From assembly GCA_019650355.1 (NCBI GenBank), contig BOWX01000002.1, positions 124,001 to 188,000 on the forward strand: 64,000 bases of DNA, read 5' to 3'. Positions 9,343-19,311 of the stretch are shown here, piece by piece. Under the pieces are notes generated by a model. The model was not told the origin of the DNA, searched no databases, and was given only the letters and a program-made list of their open reading frames with translations. The stretch comes from Fidelibacterota bacterium (GTDB taxonomy: Bacteria; Fidelibacterota; Marinisomatia; Marinisomatales; Marinisomataceae). Made by a program: the position numbers and the translations under genes. Position 1 is the stretch's first letter. The number at the start of each line of letters is the position of its first letter.

Positions 9343-10531
9343 CGATTTTGTTTTCTTATATATGCAGGAACATCATAGATCAGCACTTTGATCAAAGTCA
9401 TCAAAAACTAGTGTTGGACCATCATTTTCATCATCAAACTTTTCATTGTCTATAGTGTCTTCATTTTTTTGATTATATAATGTGGTATTAGGTTTTTCCA
9501 TTAAGTCATTTGTATTTTTATGAAATTCATTTTTTTGAATTTCTTTTTTATACGCAACATCTTCAATTGGAGTTCTATTAAATCCTGTAGCAATTACTGT
9601 AACCTTTAATTCGTCATCCATATTTTCATCAACAACACATCCAAATATTAAATGCACTTCCTGACCAGCTTCTTCGTAAATAAGCTTGGTAGCAGCATCC
9701 ACTTCGCGCATTGTCATTTTTTTATTCCCTGTAACATTTACTAAAGCTGCTTTTGCACCTTTAATCGACTGATTATCTAAAAGTGGGCTACAAATTGCCT
9801 GCTGGGCAGCTAAAACAGCTCTTTCTTCTCCTCGCGCAGTACCAGTTCCCATCACTGCATCTCCCATTCCACTCATAACCGTTTCAACATCAGCAAAATC
9901 AATATTTACATTTCCTTGCTTATTAATAAGGTCTGAAATACTCTGTGCTGCCTGGAGCAATACTGAATCTGATTCAGCAAATCCTTCTTCTAAGTGTAGT
10001 ATTATAATCAATCACGGAAAGTAGTTTTTCATTTGGTATTACAATCAATGTATCACAAAAGTTCCTCATTGTTGCAATTCCTTTCATTGCAGCTGACATT
10101 TTCTTTGGACCTTCAAAATTAAATGGCAACGTGACAATACATACAGTCAATATACCAAGTTCTTTACAAATTTTTGCTACAACTGGAGCTGCTCCAGTTC
10201 CTGTTCCACCACCCATTCCTGCAGTAACAAAAACAAGATCTGATCCAGCAACAATTGATGAAACAGCCTCCTTATCATGCATTATTGCTTTTCTTCCAAT
10301 TTCAGGTTTTGCTCCAGCACCCAATCCTTTTGTTAAATCTTTTCCAATTTGAATTTTAGTTTCAGCAGGGTTGCTATCTAAATCTTGTGCATCTGTATTG
10401 ATTGCAATAAACTCAACACCTTCCATACCAGACGTAATCATTCTATTTATTGCATTACCTCCTGCTCCACCAACTCCTAGGACCTTAATCCTAGCTTTTT
10501 GCGTTGAAAATTCATCAAATTCAAATAACAT
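9339..10531 (-). CDS. ftsZ: Cell division GTPase FtsZ (two frameshifts)
   Basis: Tubulin-like GTPase that forms the division ring. The first frame carries [13 protein letters not shown], the tubulin signature [10 protein letters not shown] (about residues 107-116) and [14 protein letters not shown]; the second resumes at [14 protein letters not shown] and covers the rest of the core. The first shift is near 9990-9994. The second-frame reading stops at 9373, but one base shifted gives [11 protein letters not shown] and a stop at 9339, which is the conserved FtsZ C-terminal peptide that binds FtsA and other partners. I therefore extend the gene to 9339, where its TGA overlaps the murD ATG. A clear GGAGA ribosome site precedes the start, ten bases after ftsI. 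Its place after ftsI is unusual. Confidence 0.9.
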
Positions 10532-10541
10532 AATTATCTCC

Positions 10542-12457
10542 TTATTCTTTTAACTCTGCTTTTAATATACAGATTGATTTTTTTTCTATTTTTGTGCCAG
10601 CCTCTATACTTTGGCTAACAATTAATCCTCTTCCACTAATTTGGGGTTTAATTCCAGCTCTTTTTAATTCTGAAAATGCATCACGAACTGTTTTGCCAAT
10701 TAAGTTTGGCATTTCTACATATTCAATTTTTCTTTTATAATTTTTTTGAATTAAGATTGGTTCATTTTTAAGTTTTTCTTTTTTAGATCTTGAAATTGTG
10801 ATTGATTTATCAATATTTATTACTCTATCCATCACAGATTTAAATACTGGAGCCGAGGACATAGAACCCCAGTGTAAATTTCTGGAGGCATCAGGGCTAT
10901 CAAGAATTATTAAACACAATAATTGAGGATTTTCTGCAGGAAAAAATCCCACAAAACTTGATATAAATTCTTTTTCTGAATATTGTCCATCTATCAATTT
11001 TTTAGATGTACCAGTTTTTCCAGCAACATTCCAACCAGCTACATTGCCGCAAGCTTTCCACTTCCATTCTCAACAGTATGAGATAACATTAAACTTAATT
11101 TTTCAGCATTAGATTGAGATAAAACTCTTTTTTTTGTATTTCTTTGATTCTTAATAATAGTATCATCGTGTTTCTCAATTTTTTCTACTACATAAGGTTT
11201 TAACATAAATCCACCATTAGCAATTGCTGCATATGACATAGCAATTTGTAATGGAGTTGCTGAAACCTCATACCCTATAGGTATACTGTGCATCGAGGAT
11301 AAACTCCATTTTGAAGGCTCTCTAAAAATTCCAGCAGGTTCGGTTGAAGAATCAAAACCGGTTTTTGTTCCAAATCCAAACTCTCTTGCCTGATCATAAA
11401 TACTTTTTTTTCCTAAATATTCTGCAATTTTAATAGTTCCAATATTACTTGAAAATGCAAGAATCTCTTTTACATTCAAAACAGTATGGGGCTCCGAATC
11501 TTCAATCATTTTAATATTATGAAAATTATATGGACCTTGAACATTATACTCATCTGTTAAAGATATATCGCTTTCTAATGCTGCAGCCATAGTTACTATT
11601 TTAAATGTAGATCCTGGCTCAATTAAATCACTGACAATCTTGTTTCTTTGCAGTTCAATATCAAAATCATTTGGAGAATTAGGATTATAATCTGGAAGAT
11701 TTACCATTGATAATATTGCCCCTGTTTGAGGATTTAAAATTAATCCCATTGATGCACTAGCTCCTACCTTCTCCATCTGAATAATTAGTTCATCTCTTAA
11801 CACAGCCTGATATTCTTTATTAATTGTTAAAGTTATATCTGCACCATTTTTAGCTTCTTGCGAAGGTAATGTTGGGTCAGAAATTTTTACTCCTAAACCA
11901 TTTCGCTTTGACAGCTTCGAACCACTTACTGGCTTTAAGAATTTATTATATTTTGATTCTAAACCAGAAATTCCTTTATCATCAATATTTGTAAAACCAA
12001 CTATTTGAGATACTAAATTATCTTCTGGATAATATCTTTTAAAACTTTTTTTAATAATTAATGAATTAGGATATTTTTTTTGAAGATATTGACAATTTTT
12101 ATTTGTTTTCTTTTCAAGCTCACATAATCCGCCCCTATTTATTTTCGTAATATAAACTTTCTTATCAGTTCCAGTACAAGATGATAATTCATCAATTAGA
12201 TTTTTCGTATTTGAAATCTTTTTAGTATGGACACCTATTCTATAAAAAGTCAAATTTTGTGTAAGGTTTTTACCATTAACATCGTAAAAATTTCCTCTTA
12301 ATCCATTGATAGATTCAACCTTAATTCCTTGTGGGCTATTAAGTTTATTAATGACCTGAATATTGAAAAGTCGAACACCAAAACCAATCCAAATAAGCAT
12401 TATTGCTATATGAACAAATATTATTCTATTTTTAAATTTGATATAGTTTTTAGTCAT
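10542..12457 (-). CDS. ftsI: Septal transpeptidase FtsI (PBP3) with C-terminal PASTA domain (one frameshift)
   Basis: Class B penicillin-binding protein that cross-links septal peptidoglycan. It has an N-terminal membrane anchor (about residues 12-30), a dimerisation domain and the transpeptidase domain with all three active-site motifs: STFK (in EPGSTFKIV), SSN (in AFSSNIGT) and KTGTS. The KTG motif is encoded just after a shift near 11042-11047, where GCAATG lacks one A relative to the expected GCAAATG. The C-terminal about 60 residues ([24 protein letters not shown]) form one PASTA domain. ftsL upstream overlaps by eight bases and ftsZ follows after ten. PASTA-bearing FtsI is known from several phyla. 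Confidence 0.92.
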
Positions 12458-12754
12458 TAATTTTTATGATAATTGTTTCTGGATTACTTGAAACCAATCC
12501 AATTTCTTTTGCTCTTTTTGAAATAATATCTGCTCTCTTCATTCTTTCAATTGAATTTTTTTGATTGTTAAACCCTTCATTAGTTTTGCTAATGTTTTTT
12601 ATTAAAAATCAATGCTAGCTTGAGTTTTATCTGACTCAACAAATGCTGCAAATAAACGTAATTGTTATAAAACAAGAATAACAAACATAAATACCCATTT
12701 TAAGTTTTCTCTTTTTTGCTTTTCAGCTTTACTTAATCTTTTTTTCTTAGCCAA
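12450..12754 (-). CDS. ftsL: Cell division protein FtsL (frameshifted)
   Basis: A small bitopic protein assembled from more than one frame. It begins at a TTG at 12754 preceded by GGGAG at six bases, reads MAKKKRLSKAEKQKRENLK (basic cytoplasmic tail), then a membrane helix (WVFMFVILV), then a periplasmic helix ending KRADIISKRAKEIGL and a C-terminus ETIIIKIND. The ADIISKRAKEIGL segment matches the usual FtsL terminal motif. Frames shift near 12664-12672 and near 12604-12608 (five A on the plus strand), so at least two bases are lost or gained. It overlaps rsmH by about 22 bases and ftsI by eight, the standard dcw position. The exact protein sequence around the membrane helix cannot be fixed from these data. 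Confidence 0.72.
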
Positions 12755-13633
12755 TTTTTTCTCCCACTCTCATTTTTGCACTTCGCTCTTTTATTAATGC
12801 TAACTTCTTCTTTTGAAGGAATAAAGAGGTTTTTATAAATCAATTCTATCTCTTTCTTATGCTTCAACTCTTTGAGTTTATGTTTTACAATTCTATCTTC
12901 AACAGAGTGATAGCTAATAATCACTATTCTCCCTCCAGGGTTTAGCAGATTTATAAAATCATCTAAAAATCTACTTAGATGATCTAATTCATTATTAGCA
13001 GCTATTCTTAAAGCTTGAAATATTCTTGAATATGTTTTAAGCCTGTATTTATAAGGTGTAACTTTATCAACAATAGATGTAATTGACAATACGCTAATTT
13101 CACCTTTTCAAATCTTTGATTTTTTTGCAATTTATAGCATGTCTTTCTTCACCATATTCTTTAAAAATTCTAGTTAGTTCTTCCAGCTCATTTCTTTGAA
13201 TAATATCTTCTGCAGTATTATCAGCAGAGTTTTTATCAAATCGCATATCTAATGAAGATTCATATTTATGAGAAAATCCCCTCTTATTATCTTCCAATTG
13301 ATATGAAGAAAGTCCTAAATCTAAAAGAATACCATCAACAGCTTCTAATTTAAGTTCTTCTAAAATGATATTTAAGTTTTGATAACTATCATTAAAAAGC
13401 TTGAAATTATTGTTTGAAGATAACCTTTTCTTGGAAAGAGAAATTGAATCTTTATCTCTATCAATACCAATCAGTAGACCTGAATCAATTTGTTGAAGAA
13501 TAATTTCAGAATGACCTCCAAGCCCAAGTGTACCATCAACATAAATACCATTTTTTTTGATTTTTAAGTTTTCTAATGACTCCATCAACATCACAGGAAT
13601 GTGTCTGTTTTGAGTTGATGAAGTAGGAACCAT
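12733..13633 (-). CDS. rsmH: 16S rRNA (cytosine-1402-N4) methyltransferase RsmH/MraW (one frameshift)
   Basis: SAM-dependent methylase acting on C1402 in the ribosomal decoding centre. The first frame has NRHIPVMLMESLE, the SAM loop DGTLGLGGHSEIIL, IGIDRDKDSI, LDLGLSSYQLED and FKEYGEERHA; the second has YKYRLKTYSRIFQALRI, NPGGRIVIISYHSVEDRIVKH and the basic C-terminus. The shift falls at a run of four A (13105-13108, coding strand). The start ATG overlaps the mraZ stop by one base. The restored length is about 300 residues, normal for the family. Confidence 0.92.
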
Positions 13634-14091
13634 CAGATATTTACTCTTTCTGAAAGTTCTTCGTATGACTGGTCATCAATCTCATCAGATTGATCTATTT
13701 TTCGAAGTAAATTTGGATTCCAAATTTCAATTTTATTTAATACGCCAATTATTGTAACATCTTTTTTGATTGCAGAATAATCAATTAAACTTTGAGGCAA
13801 AACAAATCTACCTTGTGAGTCAAACTTTAAGATATTGGCATGTCTAAGATGATTTCTTAAAAAAATTCGGTTTGTTTTTGATAAAGAAGAAAGTTGCTTT
13901 AATTCATTTTGAATAAAATTCCATTCATTAATAGGATAAATCCATGCGCATTGATCGATACCTCTTGTAACGACAAATGTTTTCTTATCCTTGGTTAAAA
14001 ACTGCTTTCTCAACGGAGCAGGGATATTGATTCTATTTTTAGAATCAATAGAAAACGTAAACTGTCCTGTAAATGTATATTGGCTACTCAT
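13633..14091 (-). CDS. mraZ: Transcriptional regulator MraZ
   Basis: First gene of the dcw operon. The 152 residues carry two SpoVT/AbrB-like MraZ repeats: FTFSIDSKNRINIPAPLRKQ near the N-terminus and ILKFDSQGRFVLPQSLIDY in the second half, each with the DxKGR-like core. MraZ forms ring-shaped oligomers that bind direct TGGGN repeats in its own promoter and usually repress the operon. Two such boxes are visible upstream (see 14111-14125). The C-terminal tail after EIW is a short acidic extension. The stop overlaps the rsmH ATG by one base. Confidence 0.95.
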   Translation of the reverse strand: MSSQYTFTGQFTFSIDSKNRINIPAPLRKQFLTKDKKTFVVTRGIDQCAWIYPINEWNFIQNELKQLSSLSKTNRIFLRNHLRHANILKFDSQGRFVLPQSLIDYSAIKKDVTIIGVLNKIEIWNPNLLRKIDQSDEIDDQSYEELSERVNI

Positions 14092-14110
14092 AACAAAATA
14101 AGGGAAATTA

Positions 14111-14125
14111 ACCCACTATTAACCA
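14111..14125 (-). promoter_or_regulatory. Candidate MraZ operator (two TGGNT boxes)
   Basis: On the minus strand TGGTT (14121-14125) and TGGGT (14111-14115) are direct repeats with a 10-base period, separated by five bases (AATAG). Known MraZ operators are TGGGN boxes separated by five bases. They lie just downstream of the proposed -10 box and about 20-30 bases before the mraZ ATG. Only two boxes are seen here, against three in E. coli. Confidence 0.55.
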
Positions 14126-14128
14126 CTT

Positions 14129-14158
14129 ATCTTACAATATAGAGAGAGTTTATGTCAA
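14129..14158 (-). promoter_or_regulatory. Candidate sigma-70-type promoter of the dcw operon
   Basis: On the minus strand a perfect TTGACA (14153-14158) is followed after 18 bases by TAAGAT (14129-14134), preceded by TG. It lies in the 101-base gap between rodZ and mraZ, immediately upstream of the proposed MraZ boxes. This gap is one of the largest in the window, which supports a real control region. Confidence 0.55.
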
Positions 14159-14192
14159 TAAAAATTGTTGATAAAATGCAAAAAAATTAAAA

Positions 14193-15002
14193 TTAATTTT
14201 TTGGTAAATATTTTTTGATAGTAATTGTATAAGGATCTGACTTTAAGATTACTTCAACAGGGAAATCATTAATTATATTTTTTGAAAAATCTTCATATGA
14301 GTTATCAGAAAATAAAATCAATTCATAATCAACTGTATTTGCAATTAAAAATGCTCTTTCTTGACCATCCCACTGTTCCGTAAATGTATTCGATTGACTA
14401 TTAAGAGAATCCTCAAATATAAAAAATTCTTTTCCTGAAAAATTGTCGTAAAAATGAATATAATTTTCAATATTTGATTTAAATCTTATTGTTACTGGAT
14501 TAGAGATACTCTCAATTGAAAGAACTTCTTCACTTCTCACAGAATAGAATTCAATTAAATCAGATTTTGTAATTCTTAATTCATCTTCAAGATCTTTTTG
14601 GGAAATTTGACTATTTGAGTTTAAAGAAAAACTTAACAGAAGAATTAAAAGAAAGGATGCAATTCCAATAAAAACGGATGAATTAAATAAATTTTCGCTA
14701 TTAATTTTGCTAAAAAAACTAGAACTCTCATTTCGTTCATCAGGTATAAATTTTAATGTTTTACTATTTGGCTTTTGGTTTAAAAAACTATCAAGCTCAA
14801 ACAATGCCTCATTAATATCAACTCCAATTTCATTTATGTATGCTTTGAAAAATAATTTGACATAAACTGGAGGAATTTCTGCAAACTTACCTCTTTCTAA
14901 TGCCTGTAAATATTTCAAATCAATTTTGGTTCTTTTTGAAATATCTTTCAAATCGATGTTATTTTCGATTCTGAACTTTTTATATTTGTTGTAAAAAATC
15001 AT
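14193..15002 (-). CDS. rodZ: RodZ-like helix-turn-helix membrane protein
   Basis: This 269-residue protein has an N-terminal Xre-like helix-turn-helix region (about residues 10-70: RIENNIDLKDISKRTKIDL, then YLQALERGKF and YVKLFFKAYINEIG), a linker, one membrane helix (about 112-128) and a periplasmic C-terminal domain of beta character. This is the RodZ layout, in which the cytoplasmic domain binds MreB and couples it to the elongation machinery. Family members in this position often lack clear sequence identity outside the first domain. It overlaps maf by four bases (ATGA) and precedes the dcw promoter, so shape and division genes are adjacent. Confidence 0.8.
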   Translation of the reverse strand: MIFYNKYKKFRIENNIDLKDISKRTKIDLKYLQALERGKFAEIPPVYVKLFFKAYINEIGVDINEALFELDSFLNQKPNSKTLKFIPDERNESSSFFSKINSENLFNSSVFIGIASFLLILLLSFSLNSNSQISQKDLEDELRITKSDLIEFYSVRSEEVLSIESISNPVTIRFKSNIENYIHFYDNFSGKEFFIFEDSLNSQSNTFTEQWDGQERAFLIANTVDYELILFSDNSYEDFSKNIINDFPVEVILKSDPYTITIKKYLPKN

Positions 15003-15565
15003 TTTGAATCAAGAATTTGTTTTATTTCACTTCTTAAAAATTTTTCTTCTGGGAAACCTACAATATTATTATAACATCCGTCAATATTTTTAATGAAATA
15101 TTCCTCAGCATCTTCAATATTATATGAGCCAGCTTTATCCAGAACATCGAAATTATTTATATAATTTTTAATTTCTTCTTTCCTTAATGTTTTAAATGAA
15201 ACCCTTGTGCTATCAAAAATAGTGATTTGGTTTTCATTATATGTTAAAGATAAAGCACTTATTACATAATGTGATTTACCTGACAATAAAGATAAAACTT
15301 CAAAAGCATCCTGATAAGAAGATGGTTTACCGATAATTTTATTTTGAAACTCTACTATGGTATCTCCTGAAAGAACAAAGGCATTTTCATACTGTTGATG
15401 AACTTTTAATCCTTTTCTCATCGAAACATCTATTACATAATCGATGGGATTCAATTGATTAATATTTTTCTCATCAATATCAGGAACTTTAATACTAAAA
15501 TTGTATCCTAACTTTTCTAGAATTTTCTTTCGTCTTGGAGAACTAGATGCTAATATTATACCCAT
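14999..15565 (-). CDS. maf: Maf-family nucleoside triphosphate pyrophosphatase
   Basis: A 188-residue house-cleaning enzyme that hydrolyses non-canonical or modified NTPs (dTTP/UTP-type Maf) to monophosphate and pyrophosphate. The N-terminal substrate loop ASSSPRRKKILEKLG, the catalytic-base segment LSGDTIVEF, IIGKPSSYQDA and the DKAGSYNIED motif followed by YNNIVGFP identify the family. It is the first gene of the minus-strand run and overlaps rodZ by four bases. The divergent aconitase gene starts only 45 bases away, so its promoter must be compact. Confidence 0.92.
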   Translation of the reverse strand: MGIILASSSPRRKKILEKLGYNFSIKVPDIDEKNINQLNPIDYVIDVSMRKGLKVHQQYENAFVLSGDTIVEFQNKIIGKPSSYQDAFEVLSLLSGKSHYVISALSLTYNENQITIFDSTRVSFKTLRKEEIKNYINNFDVLDKAGSYNIEDAEEYFIKNIDGCYNNIVGFPEEKFLRSEIKQILDSK

Positions 15566-15610
15566 AAAATCGTTTTTTTTTGACTAAATTTATAACAATA
15601 AAGAGTAAAT

Positions 15611-17869
15611 ATGAATCAGACAGATCTAATTAAGCAAATTTATAGCAATTATCTTTCAAAAATTATTGATGCAAAAAGTTTTTTCAATAGGCCTCTAACA
15701 TATACGGAAAAAATTCTTTTTTCACATCTTTCCGAAGATTTACAATCTATACCGGAAAGAACTAAAACATTTTGCACCTTTAGCCCAGATCGTGTGGCAA
15801 TGCAAGATGCTACTGCTCAAATGGCTTTATTACAATTTATCAATGCAGGGATGCAAACGACAGCAGTTCCAACCACTGTTCATTGCGACCATTTAATCAC
15901 TGCTATTAAAGGAGCTGACGATGATCTCGATAATGCTCTGTTAACAAACAAAGAAGTTTATGACTTTCTAAAATCGGTTTGTGCGAAATATGGGATAGGT
16001 TTTTGGAAGCCTGGTGCAGGAATTATTCATCAAACTATTTTAGAAAATTATGCTGTACCTGGAACTATGATGATTGGAACTGATTCTCATACTCCAAATG
16101 CCGGTGGACTAGGCATGGTTGCGATTGGAGTTGGAGGAGCAGATGCTGTTGATGTGATGACCAACTCTCCGTGGGAAGTTAACTGGCCAGGTATAATTGG
16201 AGTCAAACTTACTGGTCAACTAAGTGATTGGGCATCTCCAAAAGATATTATTCTTAAACTTGCTGGTATCCTTACAGTAAAAGGTGGAACTGGAAAAATA
16301 ATTGAATACTTTGGTGAAGGAACTGAGACAATTAGTTGCACCGGAAAGGCAACTATAACAAATATGGGAGCTGAAGTTGGAGCAACAACATCTATTTTTC
16401 CATATGATAAAAAAATGTATGAATATTTAGAAGCAACCAATAGGAAAGATATTGCTGATTTAGCAGATGAAATTAAAAATCATCTTAAAGCAGATGATGA
16501 TGTTCATGAAAATCCTGAAAAATACTATGATGAAGTCATAGAAATTAACTTATCTGAATTAGAACCACATATTGTTGGACCCTATAGCCCTGACTTATCA
16601 AGAGAAATTTCGGATATGCCAGATGCAGTTAAAGATAATAATTATGATGATGATTTAAAGGTTGGATTGATTGGAAGTTGTACGAATTCTTCTTATGAAG
16701 ATATTGAAAAAGCTGCTCATGTAGCTAAACAAGCTCTTGATGCGGGATTAAAGGCAAAGTCAGAGTTTTATATTACTCCTGGATCCAATCAAATTAAAGC
16801 TACAATGGAACGAGATGGATATACCAAAATCTTTGAAGAACTCGGTGGAAAAGTTTTAGCAAATGCTTGCGGACCATGTATTGGTCAATGGAAAAGATCT
16901 GATATTAGTGACGGGGAAAAAAATACAATTATTACCTCCTTTAACAGAAATTTTGCAAAAAGAAATGATGGAAATGCGGCAACAGAATCATTTGTAGCTA
17001 GCCCAGAGATTGTTACTGCACTAGCAATATCAGGTAAATTAAGTTTTAATCCTTCAAAAGATAAATTAACTCTTAATGATGGAAGTAGTTTTAGCTTTGA
17101 ATCACCTATAGGCTCGGAGTTACCTGAAATGGGATTTGAAAAAATTGGAAGTGATGACTTTCTAAAGGCTGAACTTCGTCCAAATACTGAGATTGTGATA
17201 ACAGAAGAAAGTGATCGGTTGCAGGTATTAGAACCATTTACTGAATGGAATAAGGAAGAGATGAATAATTTAAAAATTCTTTTGAAAGCAGAAGGAAAAT
17301 GTACAACTGACCATGTATCTCCTGCTGGCCCTTGGTTAAAATATAGAGGCCATCTCGAAAATATTTCCCAAAATATGTATTCTGGAGCTCTTAATGCTTT
17401 TACAAAAACAAATGGTGAAGCAATAGATTTAATTAATGATAAGACCGATAATATTTATGAAGTTGCGAAAACTTACAAAGAAAATAATATTGATTGGATT
17501 GCTGTAGCTGATGAGAATTACGGAGAAGGTTCAAGTAGAGAGCATGCAGCAATGGAGCCTAGATTTATGGGTTGTAAGATTATCATTGCAAAAAGCTTTG
17601 CAAGAATTGCTCAAACCAACTTAAAGAAGCAGGGTATTTTGCCATTAATCTTTAAAGATAAAAGTGATTATGAAAAAATTGAAGCTAACGATACAATATC
17701 TACAATAAATCTTAAAGATTTTGATAATAAAACTAACCTTAAATTGAGCTTGAATAAACCAGACGGTTCATCTCAGATTATTGAAACGCTACATACCTTT
17801 TCAAAGAATCAGATAGAATGGTTCAAAGCAGGTTCAGCTCTTAACTTAATTGCTAAAAAATCACATTGA
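15611..17869 (+). CDS. Aconitate hydratase, mitochondrial type
   Basis: Interconverts citrate and isocitrate in the TCA cycle. The 752 residues align over their length with mitochondrial-type aconitase rather than with AcnA/IRP1 or AcnB: RPLTYTEKI, DRVAMQDATAQMALLQF, PTTVHCDHLI, GTDSHTPNAGGLG and GGADAVDVM are all family signatures. The three [4Fe-4S] cysteines are in GSCTNSSYED and ACGPCIGQW. The swivel domain has GEGSSREHAAMEPR and the Arg-containing ARIAQTNLKKQG. This type is common in Bacteroidetes relatives and mitochondria. The start ATG has AAAGAG upstream. gatB follows with a four-base overlap. Confidence 0.95.
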   Translation: MNQTDLIKQIYSNYLSKIIDAKSFFNRPLTYTEKILFSHLSEDLQSIPERTKTFCTFSPDRVAMQDATAQMALLQFINAGMQTTAVPTTVHCDHLITAIKGADDDLDNALLTNKEVYDFLKSVCAKYGIGFWKPGAGIIHQTILENYAVPGTMMIGTDSHTPNAGGLGMVAIGVGGADAVDVMTNSPWEVNWPGIIGVKLTGQLSDWASPKDIILKLAGILTVKGGTGKIIEYFGEGTETISCTGKATITNMGAEVGATTSIFPYDKKMYEYLEATNRKDIADLADEIKNHLKADDDVHENPEKYYDEVIEINLSELEPHIVGPYSPDLSREISDMPDAVKDNNYDDDLKVGLIGSCTNSSYEDIEKAAHVAKQALDAGLKAKSEFYITPGSNQIKATMERDGYTKIFEELGGKVLANACGPCIGQWKRSDISDGEKNTIITSFNRNFAKRNDGNAATESFVASPEIVTALAISGKLSFNPSKDKLTLNDGSSFSFESPIGSELPEMGFEKIGSDDFLKAELRPNTEIVITEESDRLQVLEPFTEWNKEEMNNLKILLKAEGKCTTDHVSPAGPWLKYRGHLENISQNMYSGALNAFTKTNGEAIDLINDKTDNIYEVAKTYKENNIDWIAVADENYGEGSSREHAAMEPRFMGCKIIIAKSFARIAQTNLKKQGILPLIFKDKSDYEKIEANDTISTINLKDFDNKTNLKLSLNKPDGSSQIIETLHTFSKNQIEWFKAGSALNLIAKKSH

Positions 17870-19311
17870 ACATAAATGATATAAATAAAAATTGGGATTT
17901 TATAATTGGTCTAGAAATACATGTCCAATTAGACTGTAATTCCAAAATGTTCAGCAATTGCCAATATGAATATGATAACTCACCAAATAGTTTAACCTGC
18001 CCAACCTCATTGGGACTTCCAGGAGCTCTTCCAAATGTAAATCAATCAGCAATTGAGTCAGCGATAATGTTTGGAAAAGCGGTTAACGGAAAAATAAGTA
18101 AAAACTTTACGTTTGCCAGAAAACATTACTTTTATCCTGACCTACCTAAAGGATACCAAATATCCCAGTTTGATCAACCAATTATTTCAGGAGGTTCGGT
18201 TCCAATTTGGTGGAATGAGAAAGAGTTTAAAATTGATTTAACAAGAGCACATTTGGAGGAAGATGCTGGAAAATCTTTTCATAATAATGACAGCAAAAAA
18301 AGTAATGTAGATTACAACAGAAGCGGAGCAGCATTAATTGAGATTGTAACAGAACCTGTGATAGTTCATCCTGAACAAGCCAAGATTTTTATGCAACGTA
18401 TTAAACAAATAGTTAATTATATAAATATTTCAAATGCAGAAATGGAAAAAGGAAAACTCAGATGTGATGCTAATATCTCTCTATCAAAAAAAGGTAGTGG
18501 GAAATTTGGAGTAAAAACAGAAATCAAAAATATCAACTCTTTTAGAAACGTTCAAAAGGCAATTGAATCTGAAATCATTCGTCAAAACAAGATTTTGAAT
18601 GATGGGAAAGAAGTTCAACAAGCCACTTTAACTTGGAATAATGATAAAAACGTTGCCGAGATAATGAGAATTAAAGAAAACGCTGATGATTATAGATACT
18701 TTCCAGATCCAGATTTACCGCCAGTAAGTTTAGAAAAGTCATTTATTGAAGACATTAAATCATCAGTCCCTATACTTCCTTTTGATTATGAAAAAAAATG
18801 GATGAACGAATATAATTTATCTTTAAATGAGTGTATGATTCTTTCATCTTCAAAAGATATTGCAAAATACTTTGAAGAAGTTGTTAGTTTAGATGTTTCG
18901 CCCAAAAAAGCTAGCACTTGGGTTTCCACAGAACTATTTAGGCTTTTTAATGAGATAAATACAGCATTTGATTCATCTAAAGTTGAAGCAAAAGATTTAA
19001 AAATATTAATTGATGAAATAAAACAAAATAAAATTACCCAAAATTCAGGTAAAGAAGTTTTGAGAGCATTATTTGAAACAGGCAAAAATATTAGTGAAAT
19101 TTTAAAAAGCGGTGATTTCGATTCTTCTGATATAAATATAACAGAAATTATTGACAATGTGCTTTCTAACTGTCAAAATGAAGTATTAAGATATAAAAAC
19201 GGTGAAGAAAAATTAATTGGTTTTTTTATTGGACAAGTCAATAAAGAAACTAAGGGAAAAGTAAGTCACGAAGTGGTTATTGCTGAATTAAGTAAGAAAT
19301 TAAAAGATTAA
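17866..19311 (+). CDS. gatB: Aspartyl/glutamyl-tRNA amidotransferase subunit B GatB
   Basis: With GatA and GatC this subunit converts Glu-tRNA(Gln) and/or Asp-tRNA(Asn) to the amidated forms; it binds tRNA and contains the kinase site. The 481 residues show [11 protein letters not shown], the NLCP-like [56 protein letters not shown] and [12 protein letters not shown], followed by the helical YqeY-like tail domain. The start is a TTG overlapping the aconitase stop (TTGA), with no better ATG nearby. gatA and gatC are not in the window. The 3' end overlaps the convergent rpmB by four bases. Confidence 0.95.
   Translation: MNINDINKNWDFIIGLEIHVQLDCNSKMFSNCQYEYDNSPNSLTCPTSLGLPGALPNVNQSAIESAIMFGKAVNGKISKNFTFARKHYFYPDLPKGYQISQFDQPIISGGSVPIWWNEKEFKIDLTRAHLEEDAGKSFHNNDSKKSNVDYNRSGAALIEIVTEPVIVHPEQAKIFMQRIKQIVNYINISNAEMEKGKLRCDANISLSKKGSGKFGVKTEIKNINSFRNVQKAIESEIIRQNKILNDGKEVQQATLTWNNDKNVAEIMRIKENADDYRYFPDPDLPPVSLEKSFIEDIKSSVPILPFDYEKKWMNEYNLSLNECMILSSSKDIAKYFEEVVSLDVSPKKASTWVSTELFRLFNEINTAFDSSKVEAKDLKILIDEIKQNKITQNSGKEVLRALFETGKNISEILKSGDFDSSDINITEIIDNVLSNCQNEVLRYKNGEEKLIGFFIGQVNKETKGKVSHEVVIAELSKKLKD

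Noticed and set aside
9990-9994. Programmed ribosomal frameshift in ftsZ (and the other split genes)
   Set aside because: No shared slippery heptamer or downstream structure is seen, the shifts have both signs, and many genes are affected within two patches. Sequence error explains this more simply.
10532-10541. Assembly deletion of murE-murF-mraY at the ftsI/ftsZ junction
   Set aside because: The ten-base junction holds a normal ribosome site and natural spacing, with no duplicated or truncated ends. It cannot be excluded without reads, so the gene order is reported as a finding rather than as an artefact.
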